Origin: an uncultured Anaerolineaceae bacterium
GTDB lineage: Bacteria; Chloroflexota; Anaerolineae; Promineifilales; Promineifilaceae
DNA length: 17,835 nt
Direction: 5' to 3'
NCBI GenBank assembly: GCA_937967805.1
Contig: CALBTC010000436.1
Coordinates: forward strand, 1 to 17,835
This document shows, piece by piece, positions 1 to 6,079 of this stretch. The translations under genes were made by a program, and so were the position numbers. Under the pieces are notes generated by a model. That model saw nothing but the letters and a program-made list of their open reading frames with translations, did not search any database and was not told the DNA's origin. Numbering within the stretch: the stretch's first letter is position 1; the number at the start of each line of letters is the position of its first letter.

Positions 1-89
1 GGTGGTACATCTTGGCCGTGCATAGGTGGCACATTATAGGGTGTTAAGTGACACCTCTAGTATTTGGGACCAGGGTACTGCTATTAAGC

Positions 90-118
90 TTGAACAGTAA
101 GGGGAAATGGGATATGCT
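90..118 (+). promoter_or_regulatory. Putative sigma-70-type promoter upstream of the HU-like gene
   Basis: TTGAAC at 90-95 and TATGCT at 113-118 are separated by exactly 17 bases; each hexamer matches the consensus at four of six positions. Transcription would start near 125 and give a leader of roughly 235 bases before the HU-like gene, passing through the hairpin at 233-284. The same -35 hexamer, also with a 17-base spacer, occurs in front of the UDP-sugar dehydrogenase. Prediction by eye only. Confidence 0.35.
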
Positions 119-232
119 TTCGGCCACTTGAAGACCAGTTGGGGTGGTTGGAGCATAACAGCAAAAAATCTCCTATCACTCACATAAAACTTAGCAAAGG
201 GACATCCGTGTATGCAAGCCTGGCAGCCGGAC

Positions 233-292
233 AGCCGGCTAGCAGACACGATAATCCGTATTATTGTCACGCAGCGGGCCGGCTTTCTTTTT
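233..292 (+). terminator. Hairpin plus T-rich run: terminator or attenuator
   Basis: AGCCGGC at 233-239 pairs perfectly with GCCGGCT at 278-284. Inside it a second stem forms between ACGATAAT (247-254) and ATTATTGT (259-266), with one G-T wobble. The outer stem is followed directly by TTCTTTTT. The layout fits a rho-independent terminator on the plus strand. It sits about 70 bases before the HU-like gene and has no plus-strand gene before it in the window, so it could end an upstream transcript, act as an attenuator, or be the 3' end of a small RNA. Confidence 0.4.
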
Positions 293-360
293 GCGTTTTG
301 CGAGAGCGTTTTGTCATCATTTGGTCCGTTGCCCATGAAGCCACATTAGGAGAACAAATT

Positions 361-756
361 ATGGCAACCAAGATTCAGGCAATTAATGCCTACCGGCCTC
401 GGGTAAAGCTGGGGCGCAGAGCGGAAACGGATGAATTGGTCACGTTCATCGCCCGCAGCACGGGATTAAATGAAAGCGGCGTGCGGCAGGTGTTGTTAGA
501 ATTGCGCGATGCCGCCATCTTCTTTAACCAGCAAGGCCGGGGCATTCAACTGGAAGGGTTGGGCACCTACAGCCCCAGTATCGATCTGGCAGGGACGATC
601 AAAGTAAGTCACCGAGCGGATACTGCCTTAAAAAACGCCTTAAATGCCCAAGGCTCGTTTAAGGGCGAAATTATCAACCGGGCCAATATTGGCAAAACGG
701 GCGATGAGCTGGTGGCCATGTGGAACACAGACAACCCGGACGATCCGGTGAGCTAA
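361..756 (+). CDS. HU-like (HU-HIG type) DNA-binding protein
   Basis: The 131-residue product looks like the HU/IHF fold of the HU-HIG/DUF4469-associated families rather than classical 90-residue HU. A helical N-terminal half includes a stretch around residues 35-50 (GLNESGVRQVLLELRDAAI) that resembles the helices carrying the HU dimer. It is followed by a strand pair, GIQLEGLGTYSPSI, typical of the HU 'G-G-F' turn. Such proteins bind DNA as dimers and shape the nucleoid. The start is ATG 361, which has a clean AGGAG eight bases upstream; the frame stays open further upstream to 139, but that part is low-complexity leader. The acidic tail (about the last 15 residues) is unusual for HU. The gene stands alone and is followed by two strong hairpins. 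Family identity is moderate, exact role unknown. Confidence 0.6.
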   Translation: MATKIQAINAYRPRVKLGRRAETDELVTFIARSTGLNESGVRQVLLELRDAAIFFNQQGRGIQLEGLGTYSPSIDLAGTIKVSHRADTALKNALNAQGSFKGEIINRANIGKTGDELVAMWNTDNPDDPVS

Positions 757-769
757 TGGTTTAAGCAGG

Positions 770-810
770 TTCCTCTGAGGCAGTTCTTCCGAAGAATTTC
801 CTCAGAGGAA
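770..810. repeat. Long intergenic hairpin 1
   Basis: TTCCTCTGAGG (770-780) is perfectly complementary to CCTCAGAGGAA (800-810). The stem continues past one mismatch into TTCTT/AAGAA (784-788/792-796) with a three-base loop, so almost the whole 41 bases fold. On the plus strand it is followed by A rather than T residues, so it is not a textbook terminator for the HU-like gene, although it could protect the 3' end of that mRNA. Confidence 0.7.
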
Positions 811-854
811 AAAAAAGTTTCTAGTGAAGAACGCGATCCGTTTTTCACTAGAAA
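809..854 (-). terminator. Rho-independent terminator for the epimerase gene
   Basis: TTTCTAGTGAA (818-828) pairs perfectly with TTCACTAGAAA (844-854), and the stem extends inward to 833/839 with one G-T wobble, leaving a five-base loop. On the minus strand the hairpin is followed, after one base, by eight T residues (complement of 809-816). This is the standard layout of an intrinsic terminator, placed about 75 bases after the stop of the minus-strand epimerase gene. Confidence 0.7.
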
Positions 855-930
855 AAAATTTTTCCAGTAAAGAAAGTTACGGCAACAGGCAGAGTCCTGT
901 TTAGTGTCTAACGGGTTATCCAATCTACGT

Positions 931-1854
931 TCACGTTTTTTCCTTCTTACTGCGAAACCACTCCCAGGTTTGCATCAATCCATCGGCCAACGGCGTGGTT
1001 GGCTGCCAGCCCAGCAGTTTGGCCGCTTTGGATACGGCCGCATAATCCTGCCCAATATCCCCCGCCCGCCGCTCAGAATGGGCCACCTCAATCGGCTGCT
1101 GCGTCACCTGGGCAATCTGCTCGGTGAGTGCCAGGATGCTTGTCTCCGTCCCCGTGGCAATTTGGAACAGCTCGCCGCTGATCTCGCTCTCCAGCGCCAG
1201 CTGAATCGCCCGGCACAAATCCCCCACAAAAATAAAATCGCGCGTCTGCTGCCCGTCACCGTGAATGGTGAGCGGCCGTTTGGCCAACATCGCCTTGTAA
1301 AACTGGGCCACCACCCCCTGGGTGTGCCTGCTAAACGGCCCGTACAGATTGGCAAAACGCAAAATAATTGTGCCCAATCCCCAGGAACCGTGATACGCCA
1401 TACAATACCCTTCCCCCGCCAGCTTGCTGGCGCCGTAGGGCGAGATGGGCAGCGGAGCCTGCGCCTCGTGGGCCGGCGGCCGTTGGCGGCCCAGTGGCGC
1501 ATTGGATGAAGCAAACAGAAAGCGCGGCACCTCGGCCTGGCGGCACGCCTCCAGCAGGTTGAGCGTTCCCAGCACGTTAAGCCGGCAATCATAAAAGGGC
1601 TCAGCGACGGAGTCCGGCACGCTGGTTTGGGCCGCCAGGTGGATGACGCCGTTTACGTCACGCACGGCCGTTTGCACCCCATCCCGATCCAAAATGTCCC
1701 CTTCAACCAGCTCAATGTCCAAACCGGCCAGGTAGCTGCGCTGCCCCGTGGCAAAGTTGTCTAACACGCGGATTGAATACCCCTCAACCAGCAGCCGTCG
1801 CACCAAATTGGCCCCAATAAAACCTGCGCCTCCTGTAATTAAAACCTTCTTCAT
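931..1854 (-). CDS. NAD-dependent sugar-nucleotide epimerase/dehydratase (extended SDR, GalE/TviC-like)
   Basis: The 307-residue product is a short-chain dehydrogenase of the extended type that acts on nucleotide-linked sugars. The Rossmann glycine motif GGAGFIG is at residues 8-14, DNFATG at 32-37, HLAAQTSV at 72-79, the catalytic YGASK at 140-144 (Tyr140, Lys144), and RFANLYGP follows at about 166-173. Length and motifs fit UDP-glucose/UDP-GlcNAc(A) 4-epimerases. The serine segment reads SSNAPLG instead of the usual SSS/T-x-VYG, so substrate cannot be fixed. The start is ATG at 1854, with AAGGA about ten bases before it; the frame continues upstream without family similarity. It is divergent from the UDP-sugar dehydrogenase. 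That pairing resembles TviB/TviC or WbpO/WbpP systems, which make UDP-N-acetylgalactosaminuronate for surface polymers (inference). Confidence 0.85.
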   Translation of the reverse strand: MKKVLITGGAGFIGANLVRRLLVEGYSIRVLDNFATGQRSYLAGLDIELVEGDILDRDGVQTAVRDVNGVIHLAAQTSVPDSVAEPFYDCRLNVLGTLNLLEACRQAEVPRFLFASSNAPLGRQRPPAHEAQAPLPISPYGASKLAGEGYCMAYHGSWGLGTIILRFANLYGPFSRHTQGVVAQFYKAMLAKRPLTIHGDGQQTRDFIFVGDLCRAIQLALESEISGELFQIATGTETSILALTEQIAQVTQQPIEVAHSERRAGDIGQDYAAVSKAAKLLGWQPTTPLADGLMQTWEWFRSKKEKT

Positions 1855-1903
1855 CTGCTTTATTCCTTTTATTGATTCTGCCTGCGGACACCGCCTGAGT
1901 GTC

Positions 1904-1932
1904 TTGAACCAAATGGCCATTATCGCTATACT
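1904..1932 (+). promoter_or_regulatory. Putative promoter of the UDP-sugar dehydrogenase
   Basis: TTGAAC (1904-1909) and TATACT (1927-1932) are separated by exactly 17 bases; the -10 matches the consensus at five of six positions. Transcription would begin near 1939. That leaves GTG 1945 almost no leader and favours one of the downstream ATG codons (1957 or 1972) as start of the dehydrogenase. Prediction by eye. Confidence 0.5.
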
Positions 1933-1971
1933 CCACCCACTCAAGTGCATAAAGGAATGATAATTAATCAC

Positions 1972-3282
1972 ATGGAAAGAAAAGATAAATTGTTGCAAAA
2001 AATTAATAATCACCAAGCTAGAATTGGTGTGGTTGGTTTAGGTTATGTTGGTTTACCGTTGGTTGTGGCTTTTGCCCAGGCGGGTTTTTGTGTTGTTGGC
2101 GTTGATGTGAACCCGGACAAAGTGGCGCAGCTGCGGCAGGGGCAAAGCTATATTGCCGACGTGCCCGCGGCCGAGATTGCGCCCCTGGTGGCCAACGGCC
2201 GTTTCCAACCCACCACCGACTACAAACAGCTGGCCGGCACCGATGCCATCTCCATTTGCGTGCCCACGCCGCTGCGCAAAACCAAAGACCCGGACATCTC
2301 CTACATCATCGACGCCGCCGAAAATATCTCTCGCGTCGGTGCCACGGGCAAACTGGTGGTCCTGGAATCCACCACTTACCCTGGCACGACCGAAGAAATC
2401 ATCCTGCCCCGGCTCATCCACAATGGTGACCGGGTGGGGCAAGATTTCTTCCTCGCCTTTTCGCCGGAGCGCATCGATCCGGGCCGGACCGACTACACCG
2501 TGTACAACACGCCCAAAGTAATTGGTGGCATGACGCCTGCCTGCCGGGAAACGGCCGTTGCCCTCTACGGCACCATCGTGGCCCAGCCCGTGCCCGTTTC
2601 CAGCACCGCCGCCGCCGAAATGGTGAAGCTGCTGGAAAACACCTTCCGCGCCGTCAACATCGGCCTCGTGAACGAAGTCGCCCTGATGTGCGACCGGCTG
2701 GGGCTGAACGTCTGGGAAGTGGTCCAGGCCGCCGCCACCAAGCCGTACGGCTTTATGCCTTTTTATCCCGGTCCCGGACTGGGCGGGCACTGCATTCCCA
2801 TCGATCCCCATTACCTGAGCTGGAAGCTGCGCACGCTCAACTACACGGCGCGTTTCATTGAGCTGGCCGCCGAGGTGAACAGCGCCATGCCCGCTTACGT
2901 CGTCGGCAAGATTGCCGCGGGACTCAACGAATTCCGCAAAGCGGTCAACGGCAGTCGCGTTCTGCTGCTGGGCGTGGCCTACAAGCCCAACGTCGCCGAC
3001 GTGCGCGAAAGTCCGGCGCTGGACATTATCCATTTGCTGCAAGCCCAGGGCGCAGAGATTAGCTACCATGATCCGCACGTGCCTGATTTGACGCTGGATG
3101 AGTTTACGGCCGAATCGATCCCGCTCACGGCCGTTACTCTACAGCAGGCCGATTGCGTCGTCATCGTCACCGATCATGCCGCCTTCGACTGGCCGCTCAT
3201 CGCCCAGCACGCCCCGCTCATCGTCGATACCCGCAACGCGCTAAAGACGGGTGAGGTGAACGGCCGTTTGCTGACCCTTTAA
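1972..3282 (+). CDS. UDP-sugar 6-dehydrogenase (WbpA/TviB-like nucleotide sugar dehydrogenase)
   Basis: The 436-residue product belongs to the UDP-glucose/UDP-N-acetylhexosamine dehydrogenase family, which oxidises the C6 alcohol of a UDP-sugar to a carboxylate with two NAD+. The N-terminal NAD fold has GVVGLGYVGLPL at 19-30. ESTTYPGTTEE (132-142) and SPERIDPG (164-171) follow, then KLLENTFRAVNI (219-230) with the conserved Lys219 and Asn223, and the catalytic cysteine in GGHCIPIDP (Cys274). The C-terminal UDP-binding domain includes GVAYKPNVADVRESPA. The SPERIDPG and LENTFRAVNI forms favour N-acetylhexosamine substrates over UDP-glucose, but this is not certain. The start is uncertain: ATG 1972 gives the family's normal N-terminus, though AAGGA is 15 bases upstream; ATG 1957 and GTG 1945 are in frame. 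The first 35 codons are markedly AT-rich compared with the rest. Confidence 0.9.
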   Translation: MERKDKLLQKINNHQARIGVVGLGYVGLPLVVAFAQAGFCVVGVDVNPDKVAQLRQGQSYIADVPAAEIAPLVANGRFQPTTDYKQLAGTDAISICVPTPLRKTKDPDISYIIDAAENISRVGATGKLVVLESTTYPGTTEEIILPRLIHNGDRVGQDFFLAFSPERIDPGRTDYTVYNTPKVIGGMTPACRETAVALYGTIVAQPVPVSSTAAAEMVKLLENTFRAVNIGLVNEVALMCDRLGLNVWEVVQAAATKPYGFMPFYPGPGLGGHCIPIDPHYLSWKLRTLNYTARFIELAAEVNSAMPAYVVGKIAAGLNEFRKAVNGSRVLLLGVAYKPNVADVRESPALDIIHLLQAQGAEISYHDPHVPDLTLDEFTAESIPLTAVTLQQADCVVIVTDHAAFDWPLIAQHAPLIVDTRNALKTGEVNGRLLTL

Positions 3283-3340
3283 CCGCGGAGAATGCGGAGG
3301 GATTAAAAAATCTCTGCGCCCTCTGCGCTCTCCGCGGTTA
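3280..3340. repeat. Unit-doubled palindrome joining two stop codons
   Basis: TAACCGCGGAGA (3280-3291) is perfectly complementary to TCTCCGCGGTTA (3329-3340). Inside, GCGGAGGG (3294-3301) pairs with CCCTCTGC, so each arm is a doubled GCGGAG-type unit. The outermost three bases on the left are the TAA of the dehydrogenase and on the right the TAA (read as TTA) of the convergent methyltransferase. It can serve as a bidirectional terminator, although no clear T run follows either side. Confidence 0.7.
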
Positions 3341-4771
3341 TTCAATCTCTAATCGCCAATCGCCAATTCGCCGCAGGCCGCGTGGATAATGGTTTTTGAG
3401 ACGGCCGTTCACCCGCTTGCCCCAGCCCAGCACAAACCCGTCCACCGCCACCGGCAGCCAGCCGTCGGGCCCGGCATTGGGCAAATCCAGCCCTTGCCAG
3501 TAAGCGGCAAGCTCGTCGGAATCGGCGGCGAAGTTGGCCACGTCTGCCGCATCTTCCGGCGTGAGGGCCAATGCCAGGGCGTGATCCGGCCGGAAATACC
3601 CTTTGCGAATCTCGCCCAGCAGCAGCCCGTAGCGAATCAGGTATAATTTGCCCGTTTCCAGGGCCGTTTCCGGCAGCAGGTAGAGACGGCCGTTTACCAA
3701 CAGCAGCCGCTCTTCCACCACCTCAATCTGCAAAAATTCCCGGGCAAATGCCCGCCAGACGGCCAACTCTTTTTTACCCGGCGCTGAAAAGTTGTATGGC
3801 CTGCCATTTGTCTGAGCGTTGTTCTCGCCTTGATTTGTCATCACGGCGATAAAATGACCCTCGCCAGGAAACCGGTGCGGCCAGAGGCGCACGCTTTTTT
3901 GCAGCGATTCGTCTGCCAGGGCGCTATCTACCCAGGACGGCCGTCCGGCAGCAAATCCGGCAAAGCGCGGCGGATCGAGGAGTGTAAATTGGGGAAAGTC
4001 GCGCAAAAATTGGGCAATCACCACTTCATTCTCCTCGGGCGAGAAGGTGCAGGTGGCGTAGACCAGCTGACCGCCCGGCTTTAGCAGTTTGGCAGCGGTG
4101 TGGAGAACGGCCGTTTGCCGCTGCGAACAGGCCAGCACCATTGCCTCACTCCATTCAAATGGCTCTTGCCTGCCGGCAAACTGGTGTTTGCGCATCATGC
4201 CCTCACCAGAGCAGGGGGCATCCACCAGCACCCGGTCAAAAATCGGGCCAAACTGCGCGGCCAACTGCGCCGGCTCGGCGCTGGTGATGAGGCTGTTGCC
4301 TGCCCCCCAGCGCGTCATGTTCTCGGCCAGCAGCCGGGCGCGGCCGGTGTGGATGTCGTTGGCCACCAGCAGGCCGCTGCCCTGCATCTGTGCCGCCAGA
4401 TGGGTGGCTTTGCCGCCGGGCGCGGCCGCCAAATCCAGCACCAGTTCACCTGGCCGTGCCGCCACCAATCCACCCACCACCATCGCCGACGGCTCCTGCA
4501 AATAATACAAACCGGCCGCGTGGTAGGGGTGGCTGCCCGGTTTACGGCCGTCCGTCACCAAAAATCCGGCCGGCTCGTGCGCCCCCACTGCTTTCAGCGC
4601 AAACGGCGAAACGGTGTTAAAATCGGCCGCGCTCAGCTTCAGCGTGTTCACCCGCAGCCCCACGGCCGGCGCTTCGCTGTAGCTTTGCGCAAATTGAGCA
4701 AATTCATCCCCCAACAACCCGGCCATCTTGGCCATAAATTGAGGCGGGGGAGTTTGATGGCTTATTGACAT
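3338..4771 (-). CDS. rsmF: 16S rRNA (cytosine-C5) methyltransferase, RsmF-like (RsmB/NOP family)
   Basis: The 477-residue product is a SAM-dependent RNA m5C methyltransferase. The N-terminal NOP domain has GLRVNTLK at 38-45, and LYYLQEPSAM is at 89-97. The SAM site is DLAAAPGGK (113-121), motif IV is DAPCSG (184-189, Cys187) and motif VI is YATCTFSPEENE with the nucleophile Cys241. Total length and the roughly 170-residue C-terminal region match E. coli RsmF (479 residues), which modifies C1407 of 16S rRNA in the decoding site. Other RsmB/NOP members cannot be excluded. The start at 4771 keeps the family's N-terminal helix; no good ribosome-binding site is visible. The family-like protein ends near PRGLR; the last nine residues (IGDWRLEIE) come from a doubled GGCGATT repeat that runs into the stop codon. 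The gene is divergent from the transglycosylase gene. Confidence 0.87.
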   Translation of the reverse strand: MSISHQTPPPQFMAKMAGLLGDEFAQFAQSYSEAPAVGLRVNTLKLSAADFNTVSPFALKAVGAHEPAGFLVTDGRKPGSHPYHAAGLYYLQEPSAMVVGGLVAARPGELVLDLAAAPGGKATHLAAQMQGSGLLVANDIHTGRARLLAENMTRWGAGNSLITSAEPAQLAAQFGPIFDRVLVDAPCSGEGMMRKHQFAGRQEPFEWSEAMVLACSQRQTAVLHTAAKLLKPGGQLVYATCTFSPEENEVVIAQFLRDFPQFTLLDPPRFAGFAAGRPSWVDSALADESLQKSVRLWPHRFPGEGHFIAVMTNQGENNAQTNGRPYNFSAPGKKELAVWRAFAREFLQIEVVEERLLLVNGRLYLLPETALETGKLYLIRYGLLLGEIRKGYFRPDHALALALTPEDAADVANFAADSDELAAYWQGLDLPNAGPDGWLPVAVDGFVLGWGKRVNGRLKNHYPRGLRRIGDWRLEIE

Positions 4772-4810
4772 AAAATTAATATGGCATTTGGCATTGGAAA
4801 TAACTTTATG

Positions 4811-4871
4811 TCACGCAAAGGCGCAAAGGCGTCAAGATTTTTCTCCTTTGCGACTTCGCGTCTTTGCGTGA
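4811..4871. repeat. Unit-doubled palindrome between divergent genes
   Basis: TCACGCAAAG (4811-4820) pairs perfectly with CTTTGCGTGA (4862-4871), and each arm carries a second copy of the unit (GCGCAAAGGCG on the left, CTTTGCGACTTCGCG on the right). The element fills most of the 130-base divergent spacer between the RsmF-like and transglycosylase genes. Promoters for both must lie in or beside it; none is clear to me. Confidence 0.7.
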
Positions 4872-4901
4872 GACTTCTTAATTTCCGATATTCTCTACTG
4901 T

Positions 4902-6011
4902 ATGCTTTCTGAACTAAAACTGCCGCACGGCACCCTCCAACTACCCGTCTTTTTGCCCGACGGCACCCAGGGCGTGGTGCGCACGCTGGACGCGCGTGAT
5001 TTGGCAGAAGCGCAGATTCAGGCGGTACAGATGAACGTGTTTCACCTGATGCAGCGCCCTGGCTCTTCAACCATTCAGGCGCTGGGCGGCCTGCACCGGA
5101 TGGCCGGCTGGGACCGGCCCATTTTCACCGATTCCGGCGGGTTTCAAGTCTATTCACTTTTGCGCCAAAACGCGAAAAGCGGTTCGATTAACGACAAAGG
5201 GGCCACCTTTCGCCCCGAAGGTTCCGACCGTAAGTTTAATCTGACGCCGGAAAAAAGCGTCCAGCTCCAGCTCAGCTACGGCTCCGACGTGGTGATTTGC
5301 CTGGATGATTGCACCCACGTAGATGATCCGCTGGCCGAACAAGAAAAATCGGTGGCGCGTACGGTGCAGTGGGCGGCGCGCTGCAAAACCGAGTTTGACA
5401 AGATTGTGGCGCAGCGAGAGTTGGCGGAAGGGGAACGGCCGTACCTCATCGCCGTCGTCCAGGGTGGGGCCGAACACCATCTGCGCCGGCAGTGCGCCGA
5501 GCAGCTTCTGGAAATTGGTTTCGCTGGCTACGGCTACGGCGGCTGGCCGCTGGATGCCGATGGCAATTTGCTCACCGAAATGCTGGCCTACACCCGCGAA
5601 CTCATTCCCAACCAGTTTACGCTGCACGCGCTGGGGGTAGGGCATCCGGCCAACGTCGTGGTGAGCACCCGGTTGGGTTACAACATTTTCGACAGCACCA
5701 TGCCCACGCGGGATGCGCGACACGGCCGTCTCATGATCTTCACCGCCGATCCGCGTACTAGTCGCCTGGACGACGCCGGCGATTTCTTCCGCTACATCTA
5801 CATCAAAGACAAAAAGCACGTCAAAACTAACCTGCCCCTCTCCGAATTTTGCGACTGCTTCGCCTGCACCCGCTACAGCCTGGGCTACCTGCACCATCTG
5901 TACGACCTCAACGACGTGCTTTACCAGCGGCTGGCCACGCTGCACAATTTGCGTTTTATGACCCAGCTCATGGCCAACCTTCGCCAGGAGAATGAAAAAA
6001 CGGGACGCTGA
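4902..6011 (+). CDS. tgt: tRNA-guanine transglycosylase family protein, divergent
   Basis: The 369-residue product matches bacterial TGT, which exchanges the wobble guanine of GUN anticodons for a 7-deazaguanine on the queuosine pathway. Visible motifs are TDSGGFQV with Asp77, LDDCTHVD (135-142, equivalent to the base-binding DECT), VVQGG (185-189) and the nucleophile in NIFDSTMPTR (Asp264). The zinc site CDCFAC (Cys317, Cys319, Cys322) is completed by His348 at the canonical 26-residue spacing. Length and zinc site argue against the DNA-modifying DpdA relatives. The loop that is normally FALGGLxVGE reads GYGYGGWPLDADG, so the pocket that selects preQ1 or queuine is altered and the glutamate is lost. 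The substrate could therefore differ. No ribosome-binding site precedes ATG 4902. No queuosine biosynthesis gene is nearby. Confidence 0.85.
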   Translation: MLSELKLPHGTLQLPVFLPDGTQGVVRTLDARDLAEAQIQAVQMNVFHLMQRPGSSTIQALGGLHRMAGWDRPIFTDSGGFQVYSLLRQNAKSGSINDKGATFRPEGSDRKFNLTPEKSVQLQLSYGSDVVICLDDCTHVDDPLAEQEKSVARTVQWAARCKTEFDKIVAQRELAEGERPYLIAVVQGGAEHHLRRQCAEQLLEIGFAGYGYGGWPLDADGNLLTEMLAYTRELIPNQFTLHALGVGHPANVVVSTRLGYNIFDSTMPTRDARHGRLMIFTADPRTSRLDDAGDFFRYIYIKDKKHVKTNLPLSEFCDCFACTRYSLGYLHHLYDLNDVLYQRLATLHNLRFMTQLMANLRQENEKTGR

Positions 6012-6015
6012 TTAC

Positions 6016-6052
6016 CCTGATCTTCCTGATCATTAAAATCAGGTCAATCAGG
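6016..6052. repeat. Unit-doubled palindrome after the transglycosylase gene
   Basis: CCTGAT occurs at 6016-6021 and 6025-6030; its complement ATCAGG occurs at 6038-6043 and 6047-6052. The two pairs nest into one hairpin with a 3x3 internal loop and a seven-base terminal loop. It begins four bases after the TGA of the transglycosylase gene and lies 27 bases before the next gene. No T run follows, so read-through into the methyltransferase gene is possible. Confidence 0.65.
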
Positions 6053-6079
6053 CAAATCTGCGTTCAATTTATTTTAGAA

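Larger units (their letters stand above)
1..360. other. Gene-free leader region at the left edge
   Basis: No convincing gene lies here. The first 55 bases hold two near-identical decamers (GGTGGTACAT at 1-10 and GGTGGCACAT at 25-34) and an imperfect palindrome at 40-55 (GGTGT, six bases, ACACC). Such clustered repeats can mark the end of a mobile element, but no transposase or target duplication is visible. The rest contains a promoter-like pair (90-118), a hairpin followed by a T-rich run (233-292) and the ribosome-binding site of the next gene (AGGAG at 348-352, eight bases before its ATG). An open frame exists on the minus strand (34-336), but its product has no family features. Confidence 0.5.

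Noticed and set aside
34..336. Small minus-strand gene in the leader region
   Set aside because: There is no family similarity that I can see, and its codons cover the hairpin at 233-284.
139..360. 74-codon N-terminal extension of the HU-like protein
   Set aside because: The frame is open by chance; the Shine-Dalgarno at 348-352 points to ATG 361, and the extension covers a hairpin and a promoter-like site.
904..1509. Plus-strand open frame opposite the epimerase gene
   Set aside because: Its product is Arg/Pro/Leu-rich low-complexity sequence, and the epimerase motifs on the other strand explain the openness.
2053..3078. Long minus-strand open frame (341 codons) opposite the UDP-sugar dehydrogenase
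   Set aside because: The plus strand encodes a full, motif-complete dehydrogenase here. The antisense product has no family motifs and is rich in Gly/His/Val, as expected from the GC-rich mirror of a real gene.
3280..4871. CRISPR array or CRISPR-like repeats
   Set aside because: The repeats are short palindromic unit pairs at single junctions, with no regular spacer series and no cas genes.
5154..5945. Minus-strand open frame opposite the transglycosylase gene
   Set aside because: It is the mirror of a well-supported TGT frame, has no ribosome-binding site and no recognisable domain.
4902..6011. DpdA-type DNA-modifying paralogue instead of a tRNA enzyme
   Set aside because: The complete CxCxxC...H zinc site and normal bacterial TGT length fit the tRNA enzymes, and no dpd cluster partners are present.
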